From contig JAAEAF010014724.1 of the NCBI GenBank assembly GCA_011037195.1, positions 62,001-126,000 on the forward strand: DNA of 64,000 bases, read 5' to 3'. This document shows positions 21,888 to 30,985 of the stretch, one piece after another. Every line of letters begins with the position of its first letter. Position 1 is the first letter of the stretch. The stretch is from Triatoma infestans. Lineage: Eukaryota; Arthropoda; Insecta; Hemiptera; Reduviidae. The notes under the pieces were generated by a model. The model saw only the letters and a list, made by a program, of their open reading frames with translations. It had not been told where the DNA came from and did not search any database. The translations under genes were made by a program, and so were the position numbers.

Positions 21888-24800
21888 CTATAAATACGAA
21901 ATAAACAATACTAATAAAGATTCGGAATAGGGAAACTGATTTACAACAACAACACCTATTTACAATTCTTTGTACTTACTTATCCAATTATTAAAAATAA
22001 AGAATATAATAACTGTAGAGATTAATATAATTACCACTGAAAGTTCTAGGGGAGTTCTTGGTGGTGTATTTACAATCATTAATTTTTCGTCATGAGTCAA
22101 GGAAACTGGAAAATGCAGTAAAGCCGTTAATAAATTCTTCACATCTTGTTCTGTTTGTCCATCCAGGTTGTTCTGTAAATACTGAGATGCCTGGAATTCA
22201 CAAAGCAACTTATGCAAGATATATTGTTACTCCAATCAACGAATACTGTAATTGTACTTCTAGTTTTTGATAAACTGATTGATCATATAGTTTAAAAGGT
22301 GTAGGATTTATTTATACGATCTCTTTTATTGATCATTTATATTTCTCTATTTTGCAAAGGGTGTTATCGAGCCGTTGATGCAGTTCTTGTAAGATAGGCA
22401 CTTCAATTTTTGGCAAACGTTTTGATTAATCATCTGACATTTTTTCCGTGATGGTCTGCTTCATTTCAGTCATCGAAGGTTTCGGAACGTTCGCCCATTA
22501 TCAGGGTGTCTTTATAAACAGTGCAATGTCTGACTTGCACAGAGCAAAATCAGTTTATCAAAAACTAGAAACAAATTACACTATTCTTGTTCGGGTTAAC
22601 AATATTTCTTGCACAAGTTAATTCCAATTAATTCTTATTTTCTATAAGAGGAAATGCTACGATCGTGTCGAATTTTCGAAACTGAGTCTTTACCGGAAAT
22701 ACATTTGTTTTCTGAAAACATAATCATAATATTGTTAACGCTAAAAATGACCTTATGTATGTGGGCAAAAGTGATATTCCATTTAGAGGAACCACTATCA
22801 ATTTTTTACGTCTATAAATTATATGCAATATGTTTCCAGGAAAATTAACTTTTGAGGATGATTCCGGGGGCAGCTGCAACGTTAAGCTTTAATGTTCAGC
22901 ACAATGTACGGTTCTACTCACGGCTGCTGGTTAATATGCACACATTCACAATCGAACCACAGGAAAAATCTTTAGTTATAATTTACATTCTAACATTTAG
23001 AACCATATTCGAACCAATTAATCGTCATCTGAACCAACTTATTAAATATTTTAAAAATCGTGTCATAGCTAAATTTGGATTTCTCTCCGAAGAGGGTTAC
23101 CTGCTGTATTTGTGGTTGTGTCCGAGAGCTGGAAAGCATCAGAGATATATGAGTGTATCAACTAAATTTGCTCTGTGCAAGTCTATGTTATCGTACTGTT
23201 TCGACAAAACATCCTGATGATGGGCGAACGCCTGAAACCGGTCGATGGCCACGAAAAGAAGTAGGCTATCACGGAAAATATCTCTGAGGATTACCTGCTA
23301 TGAAGATCTTTAAAATTATGTTCAACATGGAAGGCTGAAATCCATTTTTCAAATCAGTTTTAGTCAAATCATCATTTATGGTAACCATTATAAGAGTTCT
23401 AGGCTGAGTATTGTGAGAAAGAAATGAATAATCAGCGGGATCAATTTAATAATAGCAGCAATACCATATTGTTTAATCATTTTTAAATTACTGATATGTT
23501 TTAATTATGGAATTTTTGACATACCTATTCTACAACATATGTAGAAAAAAAATTAATACTGAACACTTAAGTGACGTTCTTTCACACACTTATTCACATG
23601 CAAAAAGCGCTATGCTCGTAATAGAGACACGCTATGTTAGAGACGAGATTTTTGTACTATCTCCGCTAAATCTCATTAATATATATATTAAGAGATAGCT
23701 ATGACAGCAGCCTGCAATTAAAGCCACCGATGCCCACCAATCCTTAATCCTAAGTTTGGTGGAATTGTAATCCAACTTCTCACCGAGTTGGCCAATTCAA
23801 ATTTGGACCATGACATGCGGGAAGAGAGCAAGAGAAAGCGGAATACACTGACCAAAAGCAAGTGTAAGAGTTCTTATCCAGACCTGCTAAATCAGGACGG
23901 CATGGCCTTAAGGATTATGTGGATCTCTTGACCGGGCGCTATACGTCATGATATATATAACCTATTGAGTAAATGCGGGTTTTTCTTGATTGAAGAAGAG
24001 ACATCGCTCCATGTCATCTGCTTCTGCGAGGGCCTGGGAAGGGCAAGATTCCTAACTGGGTGACAAGCTATACGCAGGCGCCTCTCAGGGAACCTATTTT
24101 GAAAAAACGTCGGTTTGCTATAAACTAACGTTTCGCGGTCGTGTCGCCTTGAATAGTAGCATTTCAACACGACTCTGAAGAAGCTCGGTTTAAAGCGAAC
24201 CACTTATGCGGACTCAACCCCGAAACTTGAGTAATTTCATGAAAATGGCTGGAGAAGCCGACAAGATCGCGGCGACCAATTACCAGTGCCAATTCTGTAT
24301 CGACTCAATCTTCAGTTTGGAGTCCAGCAATCAAACTCCCAGAAAATAATACCGATTGTAGTGGGAAGCGACATAAGAGAGAAGCGACGACTTCGGATTG
24401 TGTGACAACATACTCGTTATGCTGTAAAAAGAACTACTTCACAGTTACACAATGAATCAGCATCTGCTTGTTTCCTAAGACAATCCAGTAAAAACAGATT
24501 AAACAAAAACAGATATTTTAACTGCAAACGTTAGTCAAAAATGCTACTTTACATATGTAAATGTGTAACAATATTTCAAGCATAGTTAACAGTTTTTGAA
24601 ATGATTTGTAAATTATTTAATCTTAAAGTACTTTGTAAGTTCCATAAGAATCTAAATTATCAGGTAGCCTGAATCTGTATGTCTTATAGCATCAGAAGGA
24701 GATTAAAAATTCACCGCAACTTATTCAAAAACTAAAATAATTACCTTCTGATAGAACCTCACCAATATCTTGATAACATACCCTGTACCAAGTATTTGGT

Positions 24801-26517
24801 AAACTTAAAAGATTGGTGGGGAATATGTAATGGGCATATATATGATGACAAACCAGCAACAAAATTGTCAACAGTATTATCTACAATTAGCTTAAAATCG
24901 TTTGTATATATGATCCAAAATATAATGAGTTGGAAAATCATATTTTCACGGCTTACAAGAAAGTTCTCAGGTTCAAATTAACGCGTTTAATTGTAAGTGA
25001 TATCTCTTAGTTACATTTCAATTCAGTGGCATATAAGTGCAAATTTACAATTAATAAGTTCTACACTTTCTTTCTGAAAGATTCTACGTGCTGTTTTCCT
25101 CTCGGTTTACTTAGCCTATGATATGAGGATTCAGCATATCAATTTCGCCAAATGATTATTCAAGTTTCCTAAAATAAAACTTTCTGGACGCTGAGAGGGT
25201 TGTTCAGCATTCCTGTCAATAACCAGAAGCCATTCCCATCGAATCTGTAAATGTGAGTCTTCAACACCTAAATATGTCTAGCGAACAACGTAAAGATAAA
25301 AATTTGGGTTATATCAGAAATATTTTTCGTGGTAGCCTGCTTCTTTTTGTGGTCATCGACCTGTTTCGGGCGTTCGCCCATCCTAAGAATGTTTTTGTCA
25401 AAACAGTGTGATAACATAAGACTTTGCACAGAGCAAATTTAGTTGATACACTCAAACATTTGCTCTGAGCTAGACTATATCATCACACTGTTTTGACATA
25501 AACATCCTGATGATGGGCGAACCCGAAACTGGTCGATGACCACAAAAAGAAGCAGGCTATCTCAGAAAATACCTCTGATGCTTTCCAGCTCTGCGGAACG
25601 AACCACAACAACAATTTGGAATATAGTGTATGATCCAATTAACAGAATTATTTAAAAGACCTATCTTTTAATCCCCCAATTGAACTGGGAGTTGCCATTT
25701 CCAAAAACATGCATGTTAAATTATAACTTAGCTATCTCTTCCGGTTTCTCTGAAAATGGTTACTCAGCCTCCAAATTGTTAAAAACAAATGTATAAACAA
25801 CCCAGCATTAAACTGTGGTTCTATTACCTCGTACAAAATAGTTGCAAACTGGTTGCCTGCTTTGGAACCAATTCCTATCGATTCCTTACATTCATTCAAT
25901 AAAGATAGAACCTAAAAAAAAAAATATGACAGAAAGAATAACATCTTTACAATATAAACTGCACAATTTTATTACTACTTTCAAAACATTTTATAAGTAG
26001 CTGTCAAAGTAAAAATGGAATTATAATTTGTATGCAAAACGTTACCCTTTATTCACAAACAACAATTAGATTAATAAACCATGATTGTTATTAATAACAT
26101 ATAATAATCATTGATAACTAGTAATCTGGTTAATGATTATAATATTCATTAATAAACATCTAAACTTAGCGATATAACATCTAAACGGTTGCTGCTAGCA
26201 ACCTTCCGAAATGGTTTTTCCTTTTAAATGTGACTACTTCCCAACAAATCCCAACAACGAAAAGTACGCAATTCAAAATACTTTTTCAATATTTAATCAT
26301 TGAAACAGAAAATAAGAACATAAAAACAATCCTTGCCAATGTAAACATTTGTAATGTAGAGGTAAATATATGACAACTTACTTCACAGTTGCACAATGAA
26401 CCAGCATCTGCTTGTTTCCTAAGACAATCCAGTAAAAACATTAAACAAAAACAAATATTTTAACTGCAAACGTTCTCAAAAGTCAAAAAACTAATAATCA
26501 AGTACTTACACCTCCAT
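21807..26517 (-). CDS. CRCP: RNA polymerase III subunit RPC9 / CRCP, five coding exons
   Basis: Minus-strand host gene. Coding exons: 26510-26517 (ATGGAGGT), 26382-26418, 25828-25911, 22035-22190 and 21807-21887. Together they make 366 nt, 121 residues plus TGA. All introns have GT-AG ends (donors gtgtaagt/gtaagt/gtaata/gtaatt). Known RPC9/CRCP proteins start MEVKDANSALLSNYEV; here the start reads MEVKQADAGSLCNCEV. The middle (NQFATILYEASQYL, VKNLLTALLHF, LTHDEKLMIVN, PRTPLELSV) and end (YDERLTEQQVEKLL) follow the family without gaps. RPC9 pairs with RPC8 to form the Pol III stalk needed for initiation on tRNA and 5S genes; the vertebrate orthologue is also called CGRP receptor component. The third intron (3.6 kb) is full of repeats. 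The frame is intact throughout, so the gene is probably functional. Confidence 0.92.
22035..22190 (-). CDS. CRCP: CRCP coding exon 4 (156 nt)
   Basis: Acceptor gaattccag at 22191-22199, exon of 52 codons, donor gtaatt from 22034. It encodes ASQYLQNN, VKNLLTALLHF, LTHDEKLMIVN and PRTPLELSV. This is the best conserved part of the HRDC-like fold shared by RPC9 and Rpb4. Read-through into the intron gives a false hydrophobic tail. Confidence 0.92.
22443..22560 (-). repeat. Penelope-type terminal repeat copy a (decayed hammerhead)
   Basis: Minus-strand copy of the repeat also found at 23130-23295, 25318-25440 and 25460-25585. Shared blocks are tgcacagagcaaa, gatgggcgaac and gcaggct-like. The hammerhead core reads CTGATAA instead of CTGATGA, and the GAAAC is followed by CTTC, so the ribozyme is dead. 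It lies in CRCP intron 3's upstream end, just outside exon 4. Confidence 0.6.
23130..23295 (+). repeat. Penelope-type terminal repeat copy b
   Basis: Plus-strand repeat from about gagtgtatcaac to ggaaaatatctctga, inside CRCP intron 3. It contains the hammerhead motif at 23210-23247. Repeats with such ribozymes are typical of Penelope-like elements, and a Penelope RT fragment lies at 14040-14270. Confidence 0.6.
23210..23247 (+). ncRNA. type I hammerhead ribozyme motif, copy b
   Basis: Stem I catc/gatg (23210-23213 with 23244-23247). Core CTGATGA (23214-23220). Stem II gggc-gaac-gcct (23222-23233, one G-U pair). GAAA (23234-23237). A two-pair stem III A-U and C-G with a two-base loop (gaaac-cg-gtc), with predicted cleavage after C 23243. 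Such tiny stem III type I motifs are known from Penelope-like elements. One unpaired T (23221) sits between the core and stem II, so activity must be tested. Confidence 0.6.
23779..24061 (+). pseudogene. R1-like LINE fragment (C-terminal finger)
   Basis: The plus-strand frame ends EEETSLHVICFCEGLGRARF, closely resembling the C-terminal finger of LINE-A (EEETALHVVCQCEGL). Upstream (MALRIMWIS, then a TGA, PGAIRHDIYN) is decayed. It lies in CRCP intron 3 antisense to the gene and has no visible target duplication. Confidence 0.6.
24431..24545 (-). repeat. second copy of CRCP exon 2 and flanks
   Basis: About 105 bp match 26380-26487, including the whole 37-nt exon 2 (here 24438-24474) and its acceptor tcttag. 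The copied exon still reads KQADADSLCNCE in frame, but the donor is gtagtt instead of gtaagt. It lies within intron 3, downstream of exon 3 in gene order, so normal splicing should skip it. Confidence 0.75.
25318..25440 (-). repeat. Penelope-type terminal repeat copy c, left arm of inverted pair
   Basis: Minus-strand repeat forming an imperfect ~120-bp inverted pair with copy d. Its core has decayed to CTTAGGA, but GGGCGAACGCCC (stem II) and GAAACAGGTC remain. Confidence 0.65.
25460..25590 (+). repeat. Penelope-type terminal repeat copy d, right arm of inverted pair
   Basis: Plus-strand arm, with acatttgctctgag and aacatcctgatgatggg. It carries the second intact hammerhead motif. The arms are separated by only ~20 bases, so a transcript of CRCP intron 3 could fold into a long hairpin. 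Confidence 0.65.
25503..25538 (+). ncRNA. type I hammerhead ribozyme motif, copy d
   Basis: Stem I catc/gatg (25503-25506 with 25535-25538). Core CTGATGA (25507-25513). Stem II ggg-cgaa-ccc (25515-25524). GAAA (25525-25528). Short stem III from gaaac-tg-gtc, with predicted cleavage after C 25534. The same unpaired T (25514) precedes stem II. Compared with copy b, stem II differs in sequence but still pairs. Confidence 0.6.
25828..25911 (-). CDS. CRCP: CRCP coding exon 3 (84 nt)
   Basis: Preceded by a strong acceptor (long T run, then ag) and followed by donor gtaata. It encodes VLSLLNECKES, then NQFATILYE, corresponding to VFQLLTDLKEQ and LNTITYE of the family. Phase 0 at both ends. Confidence 0.9.
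26187..26203. promoter_or_regulatory. palindrome resembling an RFX X-box
   Basis: ggttgctgctagcaacc: half-sites GTTGCT and AGCAAC with a three-base spacer. RFX factors bind such pairs. Here it lies in CRCP intron 2, between exon 2 and exon 3, so a promoter role is doubtful. Confidence 0.25.
26382..26418 (-). CDS. CRCP: CRCP coding exon 2 (37 nt)
   Basis: Acceptor ttgtcttag, exon from G at 26418 to GAA at 26382, donor gtaagt at 26381. It encodes (V)KQADAGSLCNCE, the counterpart of KDANSALLSNYE. A second, slightly diverged copy lies at 24438-24474. Confidence 0.88.
26510..26517 (-). CDS. CRCP: CRCP coding exon 1 (8 nt of CDS)
   Basis: ATGGAGGT followed by donor gtaagtac (26509 downward). It splits the Val codon (GT/G) with exon 2. 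The choice rests on restoring MEVKQ, which matches the conserved MEVK start of the family. Confidence 0.8.
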
Positions 26518-27616
26518 ATATATATATAAATCAACTATTTAAATATGTATGCGTTAAGTATCTCTCTACTATTCAAATATCGCTCATTAATTTTAAAAAT
26601 AACACCTTTAGATTCGAACAAAAACATAACCTGCAAATTGAAACCTCGCTGGTGAAACGCAGCTTAATCTGAAAATTATTCATTCTTATAGCTCTTCGAA
26701 AACATGGATTACTTTTACAAAGAACAATCAATTTGTTGTTTTATTCAAATACGATTTTGCTGTCAAAATACTTAATCTGCTGTTTAGTTTGACTGACTTT
26801 AGCCTTTCTTTTTAATTCTAATTAATATGTTTGAAACAAAATCAAACATTTTCACCACTTTAAAATCCAAGTATTTAATTGCAGAATGCTATTCTTGCTG
26901 GAGTCGTCTATTTTCATTAATAGTAGAAGAATAAAAATTTCCAATAACTTAAAAAGAAGCAAGCTCGGAAGTGTAACTCAAAGGAGATAAACCACACCTA
27001 TATGAATAAATGGCATTGCACCACCAAAGGATGACACATTTCAAATCTTGGAATTCCTGTAAGTTAAAATTTCATACAGTTGTGAACTAATAGTTTGTAA
27101 AAAAACTTAATCTCCCCCCCACCAAGTTTATTAAAATAAAGAACGTATTACTTTCTCTTCCTGCTGTATTGTGAACGAGTCAAATTGTCGTATCGAGTTT
27201 CGTCGGAAATATACGTTTTAAGGTCCCCTGGGTCCGAAAAAGTGGTTTTCAAAAAGTTGTGTGTGTTGCGTATGTGTACATAGGTAAACACCATAGCGCA
27301 AAAACGGAAAATCGCAGAAAAGTTAAGACTTGATATTCCGTTTGGGTATCACAATGGGAATTCCTCAACCGCATTGTCAAAATTGTCAAAATTCCTCAAC
27401 CGCAACTACCACTTTACTGAATGGATTTTTCAGTTTTCTACGATTTTCTCGAAAACGCTTCAGCAATTTTCTTTAAGCTTAGCATATGTCAACTACACAT
27501 ATAAAGAGTTACAACTTTTATTTGAAACATTTCTACAAGGAAATTCATTTAAGGAGGCTTTGGTGGAGGGCGGGCTGTTATCCTCTAAAGTGCTACTTAA
27601 GTTTATTATGCAATTC
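26518..27616. other. region upstream of CRCP, no gene recognised
   Basis: Contains the unmapped 5' UTR and promoter of CRCP. At 27374-27616 there is an open plus-strand stretch (LSKFLNRNYHFTEWIF) that continues past LINE-D at 29222; I do not recognise it. The block 27176-27370 (tttcgtcggaaatatacg, gtttgggtatcacaatggg) looks like a dispersed repeat. Confidence 0.4.
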
Positions 27617-27632
27617 TCTCATCGAAATAATA

Positions 27633-29205
27633 CATAGTTAATTAATCAATATTTTTTATTTGCACTAAATTACATCATGGCAAAATGAGTTGGTATGTGC
27701 GTACATAATGGCTTACAAACTATCAGGCATAACGCAAACAATTAATAAATAAACTTTAACCTGCTTTACAATACAGAAAGAAAAATAACAAAACAAAAAA
27801 CAGAATACTCTTGGTTCTTATTACAATGTGAGATAATAAAATTAAAAATAAAATTCATTTAAACAGAAAATATAAAAAAAAAAAAATTTTTTTTTTCTCC
27901 CTTATTAATATTATTATTAAATAAAAATAAATGAAATGTAAAAATAAAAACTAAAGTATGAATAATATGAACAATATAAAATTAATAATAATTAGATCTA
28001 ATTTTTAAGCTATTAATGACAAAAAGAAAAATATCATTAATCTTTGCCAAGTTATAAACATTTAAAATCTCTTCAATAAAATCTTGATACGAATTATTAC
28101 ATTTGCTATATTTATATAAAAATTGAATTCTATAAGTCGAAAGAGTGGGGCATTCGAATAGAAAGTGATTTAAATCATCGAATTGCTGGGTAGTACATAA
28201 TTTACAAAATTTATCTGGAAAAAATATATATCTTTCACCTTTCACTATTATTCGAAGATACTTTTTCGAGGCCAGGCGTATCTGAGTCAACACTCGTATC
28301 TTCTCAATGTTACAATTAACTAGTAAATAATTATCTGAACAACCAAGAGGACATATTAATCTGTAATGGTTATTATAGGAGGAGTTTAGGACAGAATGAA
28401 TATCTGAACGAGTAAATTATTTCTTAATGCTTCAAGTATACTCTGTAATACATAATCGTGGACAAGCTTTGATGGAGCACATGATCATAACCAACACTTT
28501 TGAGGTAGCTTTTCAAATGGGAAAACCAGTTAGAAGGTGTTTTTACTGAGTGACTGTCCAAAGTAGTAAATCTGACAAGACATAATTTAGGTAGTCTGAA
28601 GTCATCCATATTTAACAAATGTATCCAAAAACCCAACATTCGTTCAAATATTTTGTATTTAGTGTGTGTCAGCCTAGTTTCAATTCTGACGTACGCGCCA
28701 GGTGTCTGAACAGGTAATATCAATAATCTTTTAAAAATGATAGCTGGGCACGTTCAATTACATTTGAATATTGTGGGCCCCAGACCTCCGGACAAATATA
28801 GCAAAACACTCTCTGCCAGAGATTCATATAGAACACATTTAGTACGCCAGGAGTCTGATTTAATGGTTTTCAACAAAGAAAGAACTACTGAGTTAGCTGT
28901 GTTAAAACGGGCCAGAAAGTAATTCGCGGCAGAATTAAATGTTGCGGAGGAAGAAAACGGAACACCAAGATATGTATAACTATTAGAAACTACAATTTTA
29001 TTGTTTTTATAAAAAAAATTCCTATATTTGGGTGGGCGGCCACCACCTTTATGAAATGGAACGACAATAGTTTTATTTGTATTAACAGTTAAAAAGTTGG
29101 CTTCACAATAATCACATAATATATTTAAATTACGTTGGGTACCAGACCATGAGGATGATAACAATACAGTATCATCAGCATATAATATCAAATTAAGCTC
29201 CCTAT
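27633..29205 (-). mobile_element. LINE-D: 5'-truncated LINE related to LINE-B/E
   Basis: A 1.57-kb minus-strand insertion flanked by a perfect 16-bp target duplication, tctcatcgaaataata (27617-27632 and 29206-29221). The 5' end is cut just before the catalytic YADD, a typical product of incomplete reverse transcription. Confidence 0.9.
27982..29191 (-). pseudogene. LINE-D ORF2 C-terminal fragment
   Basis: Starts in RT motif C (LYADDTVLLSSS) and continues through SNSYTYLGVPFSS (thumb), QTPGAYVRIETRL, DDFRLPKLCLVR and the finger CKLCTTQQFDDLNHFLFEC to a stop at 27982. Frames change near 28750 and between 28420 and 28290. The last residues (INSLKIRS) resemble the LINE-E end (INALRIRS), placing both in one clade. 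Confidence 0.8.
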
Positions 29206-29221
29206 TCTCATCGAAATAATA

Positions 29222-29557
29222 TTAATTGGAATTGGTGCCAGAACTCCGAAATCGAAAATAATCGGTTGCCCAGAAGTACTTATTTACTAAACAGTTTTCC
29301 ATTTTTTTTTTTTTGCGATTTTCTCCATAAAAATACTGATGGATTTCATTACATTAACTATGAATACAGAGACCTATCATTTTTGTAGGAACTTTCTTTC
29401 CGAGAAAGTTTATTCAAAGAAGTTGAAGGTAGGATGGACTTTCCTGAAAAAAATCATTTTATTAAGCCAAAATTCTCCCAATGATATAGCATTGAAGGCA
29501 AATAAAGATTTAGTAAAAATTATAATTTTGAACAAAATTAGTCAATTATAATACTTT
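29222..29557. other. continuation of LINE-D target sequence
   Basis: AT-rich; a 70-codon plus-strand open stretch (MDFITLTMNTETYHF...) is not recognised. It is contiguous with 27374-27616 once LINE-D is removed. Confidence 0.35.
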
Positions 29558-29773
29558 TACATGGACATTCCAAGAGTAATTACCCGTTACAATGGTTTGT
29601 CTTCAGGTTCTTAAATACAAAATTATACAGTAAAAATATACAAAATCTTTAGGCAGAAGAGCATCTCTGAGCCAATTTTATTATCCAACAATATTACTAC
29701 AAAAAGTACATACATATGTTCATGAGAATTGCTAGCTATTATCGCTTAGCAACACATTTGGTGACCAGCAACA
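29558..29773 (-). repeat. Pao/BEL 3' LTR
   Basis: On the minus strand it starts tgttgctggtcacc and ends ggaatgtccatgta. The same end motif recurs at 32400 (minus orientation) and 42061-42074 (plus orientation). Confidence 0.7.
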
Positions 29774-29889
29774 TCCTCCCACCTTGAGGCCAAGCAAATC
29801 GAGGCCTCAGCTTATCTCTAGGCACAAATACCGCTTAGGTAATCTTACGGGTCTACCGCTTTTGGAACTCCGCAAGGTCCCCTGGGTCT

Positions 29890-30328
29890 ATTCCCTCATC
29901 GTCGGCAAAGGGGTTTTTCATTAACATCGCCTACTGCTGGTGAAGCTTCGAAGGCTTCAGATGAGGCTGTAGGCGCATCATACGAAGGTAGCTGGAAGCT
30001 GTTGTCATCAACACACTCCAAAGGGTAGATTCGTTGGACGTGTCTCCAAAGCTCTTCCACTGAAGTCTTGACTCTTACGAGACGAACTCTTCCATCAACA
30101 CCAGCTGTCGTCTCCAGAATTAGACCAATTTAGACGTTTGCTCTGCTCCATCGCCACTAGGACAACATCACCCACTGCACCAACCTGCTTCCGGGGATAG
30201 GCCTGACTCAGCTGGCCTAAGTATTCTTTTGGAAAACGTTGTCTCAAATCTTTTCCGATCTTTTGCAGATAGCAAACTCTTTTGCGTAGCCTTCTTGCTC
30301 TTTCTTTCCATGCAAATCTCTTCTTCAT
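29890..30328 (-). pseudogene. Pao/BEL integrase C-terminal (DUF5641) remnant
   Basis: KRFAWKERARRLRKRVCYLQ, then FPKEYLGQLSQAYPRKQ and VGDVVLVAMEQSKRLNW. This is the DUF5641 tail of Pao/BEL pol, continuing (with a frame change near 30100) through VRLVRVKTSVEELW and a Pro-rich end to about 29890. Confidence 0.75.
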
Positions 30329-30374
30329 TTGGGATTCTAAGCTTAAAACAGGCTTAGAACAGCTTAAAACAGCT

Positions 30375-30413
30375 GTGGGAGGGGCTAAGTATAAACAGGC
30401 TGGCCCCTCCCAC
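30375..30413. repeat. perfect 11-bp hairpin at the Pao deletion junction
   Basis: gtgggaggggc (30375-30385) and its exact complement gcccctcccac (30403-30413) with a 17-base loop. It is next to small repeats of cttaaaacag (30341-30374). The hairpin lies where RT to integrase should be. Confidence 0.7.
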
Positions 30414-30499
30414 TAAAGCGACTCCGTCAACTGCCTAGGAAAGCAACCTCTGGAAGGTATATCGGCCGAAAGTAAGGACGCAACTGTTATGATGGCGCT

Positions 30500-30985
30500 T
30501 TTTTCTTTACAAACAGCTGGAACTTTCCCCATGAGAGTCCATCCTAAAAGTGTGTGGATTCCACCAATCCATTTGGTAATACATGCCTTAGTCCAGTCAA
30601 AATTTTTCCTACAACATCTGCTCCAATCAGCAGATTTATGGGCTCAGAAGAACCTGTGTCCGTCAGTGAGATGTTGGCGCGAGACAACTCTGTAAACTAC
30701 TCGCCCTTGTGTATTGCATCAATTTGTCCACATATAGTGACTTAATCTATTGCTTCCAATCGACAGGCATATCTTCTATCCAGACTCAATAACCTGACCT
30801 CAAAGCAACGTGGTTTTGCTCCTCCGTATTTCTCCCACCAAACAGGGAATGGATGAGGCGTTCATGCTTGATTGGCTTTTATACGCCATGGTTTCGGCAA
30901 CAACTTTCGTAACATACGAGCTTGGGGATCCGCTGCCTAGAATCGCTCTTATCTCTCTTTCTTCATTATCATTTCTGACCAACAC
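30500..30985 (-). pseudogene. Pao/BEL protease (peptidase A17) remnant
   Basis: The frame at 30985-30800 reads RAILGSGSPSSYVT, the A17 aspartic protease active site (usually LLDSGSQ) with the catalytic Asp replaced by Gly. Further along, LIGADVVGKILTG and HVLPNGL-like blocks (about 30640-30550) match the protease-RT boundary of Pao elements. It is broken by frame changes and ends at the deletion. Confidence 0.65.

Noticed and set aside
21960..22217. 85-codon minus-strand ORF ending in a membrane-helix-like tail
   Set aside because: The N-terminal end and the hydrophobic tail are intron read-through on both sides of CRCP exon 4; only 22035-22190 is coding.
22852..23217. 121-codon plus-strand ORF
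   Set aside because: Its 3' third lies in the Penelope-type repeat with the hammerhead, and the rest shows no recognisable protein pattern; likely chance.
26187..26203. X-box as CRCP promoter element
   Set aside because: It lies within intron 2 rather than upstream of the gene and is a single site; kept only as a low-confidence site.
30341..30413. Pao hairpin as a microRNA precursor or terminator
   Set aside because: Stem of 11 bp only, GC-rich and inside a dead element; no support for processing.
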